In this document: positions 17,001 to 25,490 of the stretch, one piece after another
How the letters are laid out: each line of letters begins with the position of its first letter
Position numbering within the stretch: the stretch's first letter is position 1
Source of the DNA: Specibacter cremeus
GTDB lineage: Bacteria > Actinomycetota > Actinomycetes > Actinomycetales > Micrococcaceae
Direction of reading: 5' to 3'
DNA: 51,873 bases
Assembly (NCBI RefSeq): GCF_003946885.1
Contig: NZ_RWKQ01000032.1
Location: forward strand, 1-51,873
Position numbers and translations under genes: made by a program
The notes under the pieces: model-generated
Told to the model about the DNA's origin: nothing
Database searches by the model: none
The model's input: only the letters and a program-made list of their open reading frames with translations

Positions 17001-18233
17001 ATGACGGTACTGCGTGAACTGCGGATGCGGCCGCCCTCCCGTCCTGCCCGCGCGTGGGATGCGTCCACGGTGACGCGCCTGGTGCTGGCAGGCACCGTCA
17101 TCTTCGTGCTGCTCGTCGGGGCGAACCTGGCCACGCCGCTGTATCCGCTCCTGCAGGCCCGGCTCGGCTTCGATTCGTTCGGGCTGACCGTGGCGTTCAG
17201 CGCGTATGTGCTCTCGCTCATCGGCGGCCTCGTGCTCTTCGGGCACTGGTCCGACCACATCGGCAGGCGGGCCGCGCTGGTGCTGGCCGTCGTCGTCGGC
17301 CTCGCCGGCGGCCTCGTGTTCGGGCTGGCCGGCAGCCTGCCGCTGCTGGTGCTCGGCCGCGCCCTGCAAGGTCTCGCCGTGGCCCTCGCCACCGGGGCCA
17401 GCGCGGCGGCGCTGCGCGAGCTCCTGCCGGCGCGCCCGGAGTGGGCGTCGCGGTTCACGCTGCTCGCGTCCTCCGGCGGGGTGGCGGTGGGGCCGGTGGC
17501 CGGTGGGCTGCTGTCGCTGCTGCCGGACGGCAGCCAGGCTCCGTTCCTGGTCCATTCGATCGTGCTGGCCGCGCTGCTGGTGCCATTGCTGCTGCTCGAT
17601 GCGCGTCCCGCCATCGGCGCGTCCGGGCGGGGGCCCGCGGTGCTGTTGCCGCGCCGCCCGACCGTGTCCCGCCGGGCCCGGGGCACGTTCTGGATGGCGG
17701 CGCTGACCGGGTTCCTCAGCTTCGCCGTGTTCGGGTTCTGCCTGTCCCTGGCGCCGGGGTATTTCGCGCACATCATGCACGCGGATTCCCGTCCGGTCAT
17801 CGGCCTGCTGGCGGCGCTGACGCTGGCGTGTTCGGCGCTCAGCCAGCTCGTGTCGCTGCGCGGCCGGTTCCTGGTCCCGGCCGGGCTGCTGGTGCTGGGC
17901 GCGTCCGTGGTGTTGTTCGCCGTGGCGGGCGCCGTCGGGTCGCCGTGGCTGCTCGTGGCCGCCGGCATGGGTGCCGGGCTCGGCCAGGGCGTCGCGTTCC
18001 GGGTCGTGTTCAACAACGTGGCCGGCGCGGCCGAACCGGGCCGGCAGGCGCAGATTGTCTCGGCCGTGTACATCGTGACGTACCTGGGCAGTGCCCTCCC
18101 GGTCCTGGGTTTGGGCATGGCTGTGCGGGTGTGGGACCTGCAGGGTTGTGTCGCGTGGTTCGCGACGGCCGTCGCCGCGGCCTGCGCCGTCCTGGCCGTG
18201 GTGTCCGTCCGCCACCCAACTGGTGGACGGTAG
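17001..18233 (+). CDS. MFS transporter, 12-helix
   Basis: A 410-residue major facilitator with motif A as GHWSDHIGRRAALV near residue 80 and LGRALQGLAVALATGASAAALREL following. Start ATG 17001 has a GGAGG site 6 nt upstream. Substrate unknown; the neighbour is a divergent Lrp regulator and an alanyl-tRNA editing protein, so an amino acid or toxic analogue is possible (inference). The last codons (HPTGGR-stop) lie inside the left part of the palindrome at 18221-18274. Confidence 0.9.
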   Translation: MTVLRELRMRPPSRPARAWDASTVTRLVLAGTVIFVLLVGANLATPLYPLLQARLGFDSFGLTVAFSAYVLSLIGGLVLFGHWSDHIGRRAALVLAVVVGLAGGLVFGLAGSLPLLVLGRALQGLAVALATGASAAALRELLPARPEWASRFTLLASSGGVAVGPVAGGLLSLLPDGSQAPFLVHSIVLAALLVPLLLLDARPAIGASGRGPAVLLPRRPTVSRRARGTFWMAALTGFLSFAVFGFCLSLAPGYFAHIMHADSRPVIGLLAALTLACSALSQLVSLRGRFLVPAGLLVLGASVVLFAVAGAVGSPWLLVAAGMGAGLGQGVAFRVVFNNVAGAAEPGRQAQIVSAVYIVTYLGSALPVLGLGMAVRVWDLQGCVAWFATAVAAACAVLAVVSVRHPTGGR

Positions 18234-18274
18234 TTGCACGAAATCCGCCGAAAACGTGCAGCAAGTGACCACTA
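18221..18274. repeat. Palindromic element 1, left flank of the DUF559 gene
   Basis: Arms 18221-18239 and 18256-18274 pair at about 13 of 19 positions around a loop GAAATCCGCCGAAAAC. The left arm contains the stop codon of the MFS gene, the right arm the stop of the minus-strand DUF559 gene. The left side shares CCAACTGGTGGAC and TAGTTGC with palindrome 2 at 19265, on the other side of the same DUF559 gene. It may also act as a bidirectional terminator. Confidence 0.8.
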
Positions 18275-19204
18275 CTTTCCGGGCCAGCCGCGCTGGCGCA
18301 GGGCGTTGCGCACCGCGCGGACCGCACCACGCGCGCCATCGGCCATGTGCCGTTTGGAAATCCTGACCTCGATCCATCCAGCGGCCGCATAGTCCTCCGC
18401 ACGGGCGATGTCACGGACGACCTGGTCCGGATCGGCGTGGTTGCCGCCGTCGTACTCCACGGCCACGCGGTACTCGGGAAACGACTGGTCCGGGACGCGC
18501 GTGACGCCGGGGGCCAGCGCGACATGCACATTCAATCGCGGTTCTGGCAGGCCGGCCGAAACCAGGGCCAGGCGCAGGCGGGTCTCCTGGGCCGAGTCGG
18601 ACCCGACGCGTGCCAGCTCCAACGCAATGCGGGCCTTCTGGATGCCCGGCGCGCCCTTGTGCCGGTCGAGCATCCAGTCCAGCTGGTTGCGCGTCGCATA
18701 CGGTTGGTCGCGGAACTCGAATTCCGGGCGTGGGATGCGCAACAGGTGGTCGGCGGCCACGGCGAGCTCGGTCACGCTCATTCGTCGTGAGCAGTCCAGC
18801 CACGTTCGCACCCGGGTGGTGATCCACAATTGGCCGAGCCGCACCACCTCGTCGTTGCGGAACTGGGTCATGTGGCCGACCACGCCCCGACGCCGCTGGG
18901 CCCGGTGCGGCGCCTGGCGGGTGATGTGGATGTCCTCGGTCCCCGTGCCGGGCATGAAGCCCGGGAGCTCCCAGATTTCGAACGCGGTCGCATGCGAGGC
19001 GGCCGAGTACCCGGTGACCTGCGTATACGGCATGGTCAGCAACGCAAGTGACACATTGCCGTCGTCGAGCATTCTGATGCCGCGGCTGAGCCTGACGAGA
19101 CGGGCGTGCCGGAGCTTTCCGTAGCTGACCCCCAGTTCTTGGGCACGCTGCATCGTGAACGGACCGGCCAGCAACTCGGGTGGGAACTTCGCGGGATCGA
19201 ACAT
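18272..19204 (-). CDS. DUF559-type protein: AbiEi-like winged helix plus Vsr-like endonuclease fold
   Basis: A 310-residue protein of a family abundant in actinobacteria. The N-terminal part (GPFTMQRAQELGVSYGKLRHARLVRLSRGIRM) resembles the AbiEi/wHTH domain; the middle has ITTRVRTWLDCSRRMSVTELAVAADHLL; the C-terminal part carries the DUF559/Vsr signature VAVEYDGGNH, then VVRDIARAEDYAAAGWIEVRI (residues about 255-285), expected to form a PD-(D/E)xK nuclease-like core. Function unknown. Palindromes of the same family flank it on both sides (18221-18274, 19265-19336); a decayed relative at 28509 is flanked by a different palindrome family. Confidence 0.82.
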   Translation of the reverse strand: MFDPAKFPPELLAGPFTMQRAQELGVSYGKLRHARLVRLSRGIRMLDDGNVSLALLTMPYTQVTGYSAASHATAFEIWELPGFMPGTGTEDIHITRQAPHRAQRRRGVVGHMTQFRNDEVVRLGQLWITTRVRTWLDCSRRMSVTELAVAADHLLRIPRPEFEFRDQPYATRNQLDWMLDRHKGAPGIQKARIALELARVGSDSAQETRLRLALVSAGLPEPRLNVHVALAPGVTRVPDQSFPEYRVAVEYDGGNHADPDQVVRDIARAEDYAAAGWIEVRISKRHMADGARGAVRAVRNALRQRGWPGK

Positions 19205-19264
19205 GAGCCCATCATGGCAAGGTCACGGCGCGGCTGGCGGAGGTTATCCACAGATCAGTCCCCG

Positions 19265-19336
19265 CCATCCAACTGGTGGACCGCAGTTGCTGGAAATTGG
19301 CGGAAAACGAGCAACTACTGTCCACCAGTTGGGTGG
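19265..19336. repeat. Palindromic element 2, right flank of the DUF559 gene
   Basis: Arms 19265-19291 and 19310-19336 are 27 nt with three mismatches; the loop is GGAAATTGGCGGAAAACG. Sequence is homologous to palindrome 1 (shared CCAACTGGTGGAC, AGTTGC and GAAAT..GC.GAAAAC loop). It abuts the stop codon of the following lrp gene and could terminate it. Confidence 0.88.
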
Positions 19337-19846
19337 TCAGAGCGGGCCGGCGTGCCCGGGGATGTGCTTGAACACGAGGGTCGTCTCGGTGTTGCCGACC
19401 GCCGGATCGGTCGTCAGGTTGTCCAGCACCCAGTCACGCAGGGCATCCGTGTCGACGACGGCGATGTGCAGCAGGTAGTCCACCGAACCGGACGTGTGGA
19501 ACGTGGAGAGCACCTCCGGCAGCCGCGGCACGCGCGACGTGAACGCGTCGATCTGGTCGCGGTCGTGGGCGCGCAGCCGCACCGCGATGAGGGCCTGGAC
19601 GGACCGGCCGATCGCGGCCAGGTTCAGTTTTGCCGCGAAACCCTCGATCGCGCCGCGCTCCACCAGCGAGCGCGTGCGCATGAGCGCCGTTGACGGGGCG
19701 ATGCCCACGGCCTCGGCCAGGTCCCGGTTGGTGATGCGCGCATCGGCCACGAGCACGTCGATGATCTGGCGGTCGACGGCGTCAAGCGGCTCGGTCGCGT
19801 AGGTCGCCGCCGGATCGCGCCGAATATTCTTCGCCGGTGACGCCAT
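19337..19846 (-). CDS. Lrp/AsnC-family regulator
   Basis: A 169-residue Lrp/AsnC protein. HTH in LDAVDRQIIDVLVADARITN and RDLAEAVGIAPSTALMRTRSLVERG (residues about 22-68); RAM domain with ALIAVRLRAHDRDQIDAF and TFHTSGSVDYLLHIAVVDTDALRDW. ATG 19846 is chosen because AGGAGG precedes it by 5-6 nt. It is divergent from a trans-sulfuration-type PLP enzyme gene at 19999, which is its most likely target. Confidence 0.92.
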   Translation of the reverse strand: MASPAKNIRRDPAATYATEPLDAVDRQIIDVLVADARITNRDLAEAVGIAPSTALMRTRSLVERGAIEGFAAKLNLAAIGRSVQALIAVRLRAHDRDQIDAFTSRVPRLPEVLSTFHTSGSVDYLLHIAVVDTDALRDWVLDNLTTDPAVGNTETTLVFKHIPGHAGPL

Positions 19847-19872
19847 GGGGTCCTCCTGATTGTTCACTTGCC

Positions 19873-19893
19873 GTGAATTGTGGGCAAATTCAC
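19873..19893. promoter_or_regulatory. Inverted repeat GTGAATT-N7-AATTCAC
   Basis: A perfect 7-bp inverted repeat in the divergent region between the lrp gene and the PLP enzyme, in AT-rich sequence. Likely operator for the adjacent Lrp protein; the role is inference. Confidence 0.65.
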
Positions 19894-19998
19894 GCTATTA
19901 GTTCACTACTCTATCAAATCACCGAACATATGCGTCATACTTTCCGGAAATGATGAACGAATCTCCGGCTGAAGCGCCGGTGGGAAGGGGGCAAGGCC

Positions 19999-21162
19999 AT
20001 GTGGGGTCCGGACACCCAAGCCGTGCATGCGGGGCGCGACGACCTGACGGAGCTGGGCGTGCACGCGCTGCCCCTGGACCTGTCGACGACGGCGCCGTTG
20101 ACCGACGTCGAGGCCGGCGGGCTCGCCTATGAGCGGCTGGCCGGCGGTGGCGTCCCGGCCGCGGGCGCCAGCACCGTATACCAGCGCCTGTGGAATCCCA
20201 CCGTGGGCCGGTTCGAGCAGGGGCTGGCCCTGCTGGAGCACGCCGAGGAGGCGGTGTCCTTCGCCTCCGGCATGGCCGCCATGGCCGCCGTCCTGCTGGC
20301 GGTCGTGGCGGGCGGCAAGCCGCACGTCGTGGCGGTGCGCCCGTTGTACGGCGGCACCGACCACGTGCTGGCCACCGGATTGCTGGGTACCGATGTCACG
20401 TTCGTCTCACCGGACGGGGTGCACGCCGCACTGCGTCCGGACACCGGACTCGTCGTCGCCGAGACCCCGGCCAACCCGGACCTTCGGCTGCTCGACATTG
20501 CCGTCCTCGTGCGCGCCGCCGACGGCGTCCCCGTCCTGGTCGACAACACGTTCGCCACACCCGTGCTGCAGCGCCCGCTGGACCACGGTGCCGCGCTCGT
20601 GCTGCACAGCGCCACGAAGTTCATCGGCGGCCACGGCGACGCGATGGGCGGCGTCGTGGCCGCGGACGCGGATTGGGCGTCCCGGCTGCGCCGGGTGCGC
20701 GCCGTGACCGGAGGCCTGCTCGGCCCCTGGCCCGCCTACCTGCTGCATCGCGGCCTGGCCACGCTGCCGGTGCGGGTACGGGCCCAGCAGGACAATGCCG
20801 CGAAGGTGGCGGCCGCGCTGGCCGGGCACGAGGCCGTCGCCCGGGTGCTGTACCCGGGACTGCCGGAGGGGGATCCGCTGGGCCTGGTGGGCACGCAGAT
20901 GGCGGGATCCGGGTCGCTGCTGTCACTGGAACTGGCGTCCGCCGGGCACGCCGAACGCATGCCGGCGTTCGTCCGGCTCGCCACGCATGCGGTGTCCCTG
21001 GGCGGGGTGGACACGCTCGTCCAGCATCCGGCCGGACTGACGCACCGCCCCGTCGCCGCCGACGCCAAACCGCACGCCACCATGCTGCGCGTCTCGGTGG
21101 GCCTCGAGGACCCGGACGACATCGCGGCGGACCTGGTGCAGGCTATCGAGGCGTCGCGGTAG
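19999..21162 (+). CDS. Cys/Met-metabolism PLP-dependent enzyme (cystathionine synthase/lyase or methionine gamma-lyase type)
   Basis: A 387-residue fold-type I PLP enzyme. Seen: TQAVHAGRDD at the N-terminus, WNPTVGRFEQGLALLE, VSFASGMAAMAAVL, VRPLYGGTDHVL, VDNTFATPVLQRPLDHGAALVLHSATKFIGGHGDAMGGVV in segments (PLP Lys in SATKFIGG), and SLGGVDTLVQHPAGLTH near the C-terminus. AAGGGGGC ribosome binding site. Divergence from an Lrp regulator suggests amino-acid-responsive expression; a methionine gamma-lyase or similar catabolic role is possible but not decided by sequence. Its end overlaps the convergent MFS gene by 20 bp. Confidence 0.88.
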   Translation: MWGPDTQAVHAGRDDLTELGVHALPLDLSTTAPLTDVEAGGLAYERLAGGGVPAAGASTVYQRLWNPTVGRFEQGLALLEHAEEAVSFASGMAAMAAVLLAVVAGGKPHVVAVRPLYGGTDHVLATGLLGTDVTFVSPDGVHAALRPDTGLVVAETPANPDLRLLDIAVLVRAADGVPVLVDNTFATPVLQRPLDHGAALVLHSATKFIGGHGDAMGGVVAADADWASRLRRVRAVTGGLLGPWPAYLLHRGLATLPVRVRAQQDNAAKVAAALAGHEAVARVLYPGLPEGDPLGLVGTQMAGSGSLLSLELASAGHAERMPAFVRLATHAVSLGGVDTLVQHPAGLTHRPVAADAKPHATMLRVSVGLEDPDDIAADLVQAIEASR

Positions 21163-22366
21163 CCCGCGGCAGGGCCAGCGCCACCGCGGCGGATACGCCG
21201 GCCAGCACGGCCAGCACCCCGGCCAGCGCCGCCCAGCCGAACGCTTGGAACACGAATCCGGCCGACCAGCCCACGATGCTGGACCCGGCGTAGTAGCTCA
21301 GGTTGTACAGCGCCGCCGCCTGTGCCCGGCCGGTCACGCCCATGGCCCCCGTCCACCCGGACGCGATGCTGTGCGCGCCGAAGAACCCGGCCGTGAACAC
21401 GAGAAGCCCGGCCAGGATCAGCACCAGCGGGGACGCCAGCGTCACGGCCAACCCGGCCACCATCAGCGTGATCGAACCCAGCAGCACGGTGCGCAGGCCC
21501 CACCGGGCGGCGAGCGTCGCCACGGCGCGGGACGAGACGGTGCCGGCCAGGTACGCCAGGAACAGCAGCCCGACGGCGGTCGCCGGCAGCAGGTACGGGG
21601 ACGCCTCCAGCCGGAAGCCCAGGTAGTTGTACACGGTGACGAACGTGCCCATCAGCAGGAATGCCTGGGCGTAGAGCGCCAGCAGGGAGCGGCTGCGCAA
21701 TTGCGGCACGAGCCTGGCCAGCACGCCGCCGAACCCGCCGGGCATGGCGGACGGGCGGAACCCGTGCGGTTGCGGGGCCAGGGACAGGAACCCGATCGCG
21801 GCGCCGGCGGCCAGCACGGACACGGCCAAGGTGGCGATCCGCCAGTCGAACGCATCGGCCACGGGCCCGGCGATGAGCCGGCCTGACAGTCCGCCGATCG
21901 TGGTGCCGGCGACGTATGCGCCCGCCGCGGCCGCCGCGTGCTTCCGGCTGATCTCCTCGTTGAGATAGGCCAGCGCCAGGGCCGGGATCCCGCCCAGCGC
22001 CGCGCCCTCGAGCGTGCGCAGGACCACCAGCACCCCGAACGTGGGTGCCGCCGGGACGAGCAGGCCGAACACGGTCGCGAGCAGGATGGCGGCGCCCATG
22101 GTGCGCACCCGGCCGAACCGGTCCGCGGCGAACGACCACGGCAGCACCGTCACGGCCAGGCCCATCGTCGCGGCGGACACGGACAACGACGCCTGCGTGG
22201 CGGTGATCTGCAGGTCGCGCGCCATGAGCGGCAGCAGGCCCTGCACGGAGTACAGCTGGGCGAACGTGGCCACCCCGGCGCAGGCCAGCGCGGCCAGCAC
22301 GCGCCGGTAGCCGACGCTGCCGTGCAGGTGGCCGGTCCAGGGGCCGGCGGTGATGGTCTCAGTCAC
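21143..22366 (-). CDS. MFS transporter, YnfM/arabinose-efflux type
   Basis: A 407-residue 12-helix major facilitator. Seen: AQLYSVQGLLPLMARDLQIT, WSFAADRFGRVRTMG (motif A), EGAALGGIPALALAYLNEEI and GAHSIASGWTGAMG, features of the YnfM-like exporters. GTG 22366 is chosen since homology begins there. Divergent from a LysR gene with an inverted repeat between them, a typical regulator-exporter pair. Convergent 20-bp overlap with the PLP enzyme gene. Confidence 0.9.
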   Translation of the reverse strand: MTETITAGPWTGHLHGSVGYRRVLAALACAGVATFAQLYSVQGLLPLMARDLQITATQASLSVSAATMGLAVTVLPWSFAADRFGRVRTMGAAILLATVFGLLVPAAPTFGVLVVLRTLEGAALGGIPALALAYLNEEISRKHAAAAAGAYVAGTTIGGLSGRLIAGPVADAFDWRIATLAVSVLAAGAAIGFLSLAPQPHGFRPSAMPGGFGGVLARLVPQLRSRSLLALYAQAFLLMGTFVTVYNYLGFRLEASPYLLPATAVGLLFLAYLAGTVSSRAVATLAARWGLRTVLLGSITLMVAGLAVTLASPLVLILAGLLVFTAGFFGAHSIASGWTGAMGVTGRAQAAALYNLSYYAGSSIVGWSAGFVFQAFGWAALAGVLAVLAGVSAAVALALPRATATPR

Positions 22367-22393
22367 GATTCCACGGTAGGGCCACGCCAAGGC

Positions 22394-22462
22394 ATGCGTC
22401 CAATACATGAATAGGCGCAAATCCATGCGAATGAGTCATGCTTTGTGGTTCGATGGACGCAT
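22394..22462. promoter_or_regulatory. LysR/MFS divergent region with 9-bp inverted repeat
   Basis: ATGCGTCCA (22394-22402) and TGGACGCAT (22454-22462) are perfect inverted copies; the second includes the start codon of the LysR gene. The wide spacing (51 bp) could suit a LysR tetramer binding two sites, but could be chance. Confidence 0.4.
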
Positions 22463-23414
22463 GCGCGACGACTATGCCGACCTCGTGAAACTGCTGCCCG
22501 TTCTGCCGCTGCTGGCGGAACTGGGCAGTAGCGGCCAGATCACCGCCACGGCGGAGCTGCTCGGCATACCCCAGCCCACGGTGAGCCGCGCGCTGTCCCG
22601 GGCCGCCGCCGTCGTCGGCACCCCGCTGATCACCCGGCAGGGGCGCGGCGTGCGCCTGACGCCCGCCGCGCTGGCGCTCATCCCGCACGTCAACGCGGCC
22701 CTCGACCGCGTGCAGGAGGGGCTCGCCGAGGCGCGCGCGGAGGCGGGACGGTCGTACGGGCGCATCGGCATCGCGTTCCAGCACACGTTCGGCGAGGCGA
22801 CCCTGCCCATGCTGTTGCAACGGTTCACGGCCGACCATCCCGGCGTCCGGTTCGACCTGCAGCAGGGCAGCCGGGCGTTCTGCCTCGACGCGCTCGACGC
22901 CGGGACCGCCGACTTCGCCGTCGTCGCGCCGGTGCCGGACCCCACCCGGGCACGCCCGACGGCGCTGCTGTACACGGAGGAGCTGATGCTCGTGGTCCCG
23001 GGCGGGCACCGGCTGGCCGGGCGCGACGGCGTGGCGCTCGCGGAGGTGCGCGCCGACAAGTTCATCATGCTCGAATCCGGCTACGGGCTGCGTTCGATCG
23101 TGGAACAGCTGTGCAAGGACGCCGGGTTCCGGCCGCGCATCGCGTTCGAGGGGCAGGACGCGCACACAGTCCGCGGGCTCGTCTCGGCCGGGCTCGGCGT
23201 GAGCATCCTGCCGCCGACCGGCCCCGCCCACCTGACCCCGCGGCGCAGCGGACTGGGCTGGCGGGAGCTGCGCATCGACGAGCCCCCCGCGCGGCGCGGC
23301 ATCGGCCTGGTGTGGCGCAACCGCCCCGACGAGCCCGGCCAGGTGGCGCGCTTCCGAGACCTGGTGCTCACCGGGGGGCGCGAGGTGCTGCAGGCCGCGT
23401 TCGGCCGCGGATAG
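22461..23414 (+). CDS. LysR-family transcriptional regulator
   Basis: A 317-residue LysR protein. HTH near residues 18-65: ELGSSGQITATAELLGIPQPTVSRALSRAAAVVGTPLITR (in segments) and GVRLTPAALALIPH; the effector domain has IGIAFQHTFGEATLPMLLQRF and LVSAGLGVSILPP. Divergent from the MFS exporter, which it probably activates. The stop is immediately followed by the large palindrome at 23415-23480. Confidence 0.93.
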   Translation: MRDDYADLVKLLPVLPLLAELGSSGQITATAELLGIPQPTVSRALSRAAAVVGTPLITRQGRGVRLTPAALALIPHVNAALDRVQEGLAEARAEAGRSYGRIGIAFQHTFGEATLPMLLQRFTADHPGVRFDLQQGSRAFCLDALDAGTADFAVVAPVPDPTRARPTALLYTEELMLVVPGGHRLAGRDGVALAEVRADKFIMLESGYGLRSIVEQLCKDAGFRPRIAFEGQDAHTVRGLVSAGLGVSILPPTGPAHLTPRRSGLGWRELRIDEPPARRGIGLVWRNRPDEPGQVARFRDLVLTGGREVLQAAFGRG

Positions 23415-23480
23415 CCCAACTGTGACGCGGTAAGTGCTGAAAATCCGGCCAAAATCAGCACTTACCGCGTCACAGATGGG
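23415..23480. repeat. Palindromic element 3, solitary
   Basis: Arms 23415-23440 and 23455-23480 form a 26-bp stem with a single mismatch; inner 21 bp are perfect. Loop AAATCCGGCCAAAA resembles the loops of palindromes 1 and 2 though the stem sequence differs. It sits between convergent LysR and nitronate monooxygenase genes, so it may terminate both. Confidence 0.9.
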
Positions 23481-23484
23481 ACGG

Positions 23485-24522
23485 CTACAGCTCGCGCAGG
23501 AACGATTCGACGATGCCGGCCGCGGGGCCCGGCCGCGCCTGGCGCCACGCCGTCCCGGCCCACAGATTCAGCGCCTGCGGGTTCCCGACGGCCGCCGCGG
23601 CGGCCCGCAACGGGCCGGTCAGGAAGTGCACCTCCGGGTAGGCGGCCGGGGCCGTGGCCGAATGCGCGCGGGCAAAGTCGTTCTCCAGCGCCCGGGCGGG
23701 CCGTCCCGTGAACGCGCGCGTCACGACCGTCCTCGTGTACTGCGGGTCGGCGAGCGCGTCCTTGTGCAGCGGCCGGGCCCCGCTCTCATCGGTGCGCAGC
23801 AGCGCCGTGCCGACCTGGACGGCCTGGGCGCCGGCCGCGAGCACGCGCTTGGCCGTCGCGGCGTCGCCGATGCCGCCCGCCCCGACCAGGGGAAGGTCGA
23901 CGGCGGCGCGCACCCGGGCGACGAGCTCGGCGATGGTGTCGGTACCGGTTTCGGCATTCGGTCCCGGCGGCAGGAACGCCGCCGAATGCCCGCCGGCGTG
24001 AGGGTGCTGGACCACCAGGGCGTCCACGCCGAGGTCCGCGGCGGCGCGCGCCTCGGCCACGGTCGTCACGGACGCCACGATGCGGGTGTCCCGGGCGTGC
24101 AGTTGTTGGACGAGCCGGACCGGCGGCAGGCCGAACGTGAAGCTGACGACCGGCACGGGGTCGGCCAGCAGGAGCTCGACCTTCTCATCCCAGTAGTCGA
24201 GCGCGGCCGGGTCCGTGGCGGCCGGCGGCCGCGCCGGAACGGTGGAGCCGAGCAGCCCGGCGGCCGCCTCCAGTTCGGTGCGGTACCGGGCCAGGGCGGC
24301 CGCGTCCGCGGGGGAGAGCGGTTCGGGGCGCGGGACGAACAGGTTGACGCCGAAGTCCTCCCCGTCCCGGCGGACCGCGGCGATCTGGTCGGCCAGTCTC
24401 TGCGCGGTCAGGTAGCCGCCGGCGACGAACCCATAGGCGCCGGCGCGTCGGGCCGTATGGACGAGGGCCGGCGTTGTGGTGCCACCGGCCATCGGGGCGG
24501 CGATCAGGGGGGTGGAGAACAT
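23485..24522 (-). CDS. Nitronate monooxygenase
   Basis: A 345-residue FMN-dependent TIM-barrel enzyme of the nitronate monooxygenase (2-nitropropane dioxygenase) family. Seen: PLIAAPMAGGTTTPAL at residues 5-20, FGVNLFVP, VVQHPHAGGHSA with the catalytic-site histidine, VGAGGIGDAATAKRVLAAGAQAVQVGTALLRT in segments (FMN phosphate binding) and TGRPARALEN. Probably detoxifies propionate-3-nitronate or related nitronates. Divergent from the BadF-type kinase, with only 17 bp between starts. Confidence 0.92.
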   Translation of the reverse strand: MFSTPLIAAPMAGGTTTPALVHTARRAGAYGFVAGGYLTAQRLADQIAAVRRDGEDFGVNLFVPRPEPLSPADAAALARYRTELEAAAGLLGSTVPARPPAATDPAALDYWDEKVELLLADPVPVVSFTFGLPPVRLVQQLHARDTRIVASVTTVAEARAAADLGVDALVVQHPHAGGHSAAFLPPGPNAETGTDTIAELVARVRAAVDLPLVGAGGIGDAATAKRVLAAGAQAVQVGTALLRTDESGARPLHKDALADPQYTRTVVTRAFTGRPARALENDFARAHSATAPAAYPEVHFLTGPLRAAAAAVGNPQALNLWAGTAWRQARPGPAAGIVESFLREL

Positions 24523-24539
24523 GGCATTAGTCTAGGCAC

Positions 24540-25448
24540 GTGAACAGTGAGAACGCAGGGATGGCCGGGGTCGTCGTGGGCCTCGACGTGGGGGGTTCGA
24601 AGACGCGCGGCATGGTGTGGCGCGGTGGCGCCGTGGCCGCCGACGCGACCGTCGGCAGCGCCAACGTGCAGAACGTGTCGGCGGCGACGGCGCAGGCCAA
24701 CATGGCCGAGCTGTTCGCGGCCCTGGACGTGCACGGGGCGGCCACCGTCTTCGCCGGCGCCGGCGGGATCGACACCGACGCCGACGCCGCCGCGCTGCGC
24801 AACCTGATCGCCGCGCAGGTGCCGGGCGCCGCCATCACGGTGGTCCACGACACCCGGCTGCTGCTGGCCGCCGCCGGCGCCAGCACCGGTGTCGCTGTCA
24901 TCGCCGGCACCGGTTCGGCCGCGTGGGGCGTGAACGCCGCTGGCGGGCAGGTGCGCGCCGGCGGGTGGGGCTACCTGCTAGGCGACGAGGGCAGCGGCTA
25001 CTGGTTCGGCCGGGAGGCGGTGCGGCACAGCCTGCACCGCATGGACCGGGACCTGCCCGCCGACGGGCTGACGACCGCCCTGCTGGCACGCTGCGGGCTC
25101 TCGCAACCGCGCGAGCTGATCGCCCACTTCCACCAGGGCACCACCCGCCGCTACTGGGCCGCCACATCCCCGGTCGTCTTCGACGCCGCCGCGGCCGGAC
25201 ATGCCCGCGCCCTCGAGTTGATCGACCTCGCCGGGCGCGACCTGGCCGGCATGGCCGTGCAGGTGGCGCGGCAACTGGGCCTGGCCGGGCCGATCGTGCT
25301 GGGCGGCGGCCTGGGTTCCAACCAGCCGCCGCTGCAGGACGCGTTCCGCCGCCACCTGGCCGCCGCCGGCCTGACCGACGTCCGCGTCCTCGACAAGGAC
25401 CCGATTCTTGGCGTGCCGCTGCTGGTCGCCGGCGCACCGCGGAGGTGA
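24540..25448 (+). CDS. BadF/BadG-type sugar kinase (N-acetylglucosamine-kinase-like)
   Basis: A 302-residue ASKHA-fold kinase. Seen: VVVGLDVGGSKTRGMVW (phosphate 1), FAGAGGIDTDADAA, AVIAGTGSAAWGV (phosphate 2), GWGYLLGDEGSGYWFGREA and IVLGGGLGSNQP (adenosine motif). The GDEGS segment is typical of GlcNAc kinases of this family. GTG 24540 has a TAGTCT -10-like box 6 nt upstream, so a leaderless message is likely. It lies 85 bp before a GH35 beta-galactosidase gene. Confidence 0.88.
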   Translation: MNSENAGMAGVVVGLDVGGSKTRGMVWRGGAVAADATVGSANVQNVSAATAQANMAELFAALDVHGAATVFAGAGGIDTDADAAALRNLIAAQVPGAAITVVHDTRLLLAAAGASTGVAVIAGTGSAAWGVNAAGGQVRAGGWGYLLGDEGSGYWFGREAVRHSLHRMDRDLPADGLTTALLARCGLSQPRELIAHFHQGTTRRYWAATSPVVFDAAAAGHARALELIDLAGRDLAGMAVQVARQLGLAGPIVLGGGLGSNQPPLQDAFRRHLAAAGLTDVRVLDKDPILGVPLLVAGAPRR

Positions 25449-25490
25449 CCTGGCTTCGGCGCATGGACGGGCGCACCACGGCCAGCTAGA

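Noticed and set aside
16320-18377. Very long open frames antisense to MFS and other high-GC genes
   Set aside because: Composition is Arg/Pro/Ala/His-rich with no domain, and the opposite strand encodes a clear MFS protein; GC-rich codon bias leaves antisense frames open.
22394-22462. Riboswitch or attenuator between LysR and MFS genes
   Set aside because: Only a widely spaced 9-bp inverted repeat is present; no known riboswitch core is visible.
23415-23480. Palindrome 3 explained simply as a rho-independent terminator
   Set aside because: The stem is much longer than usual, has no T-run on either side, and its loop matches the DUF559-flanking elements, so a repeat-family explanation is preferred; a terminator role is not excluded.
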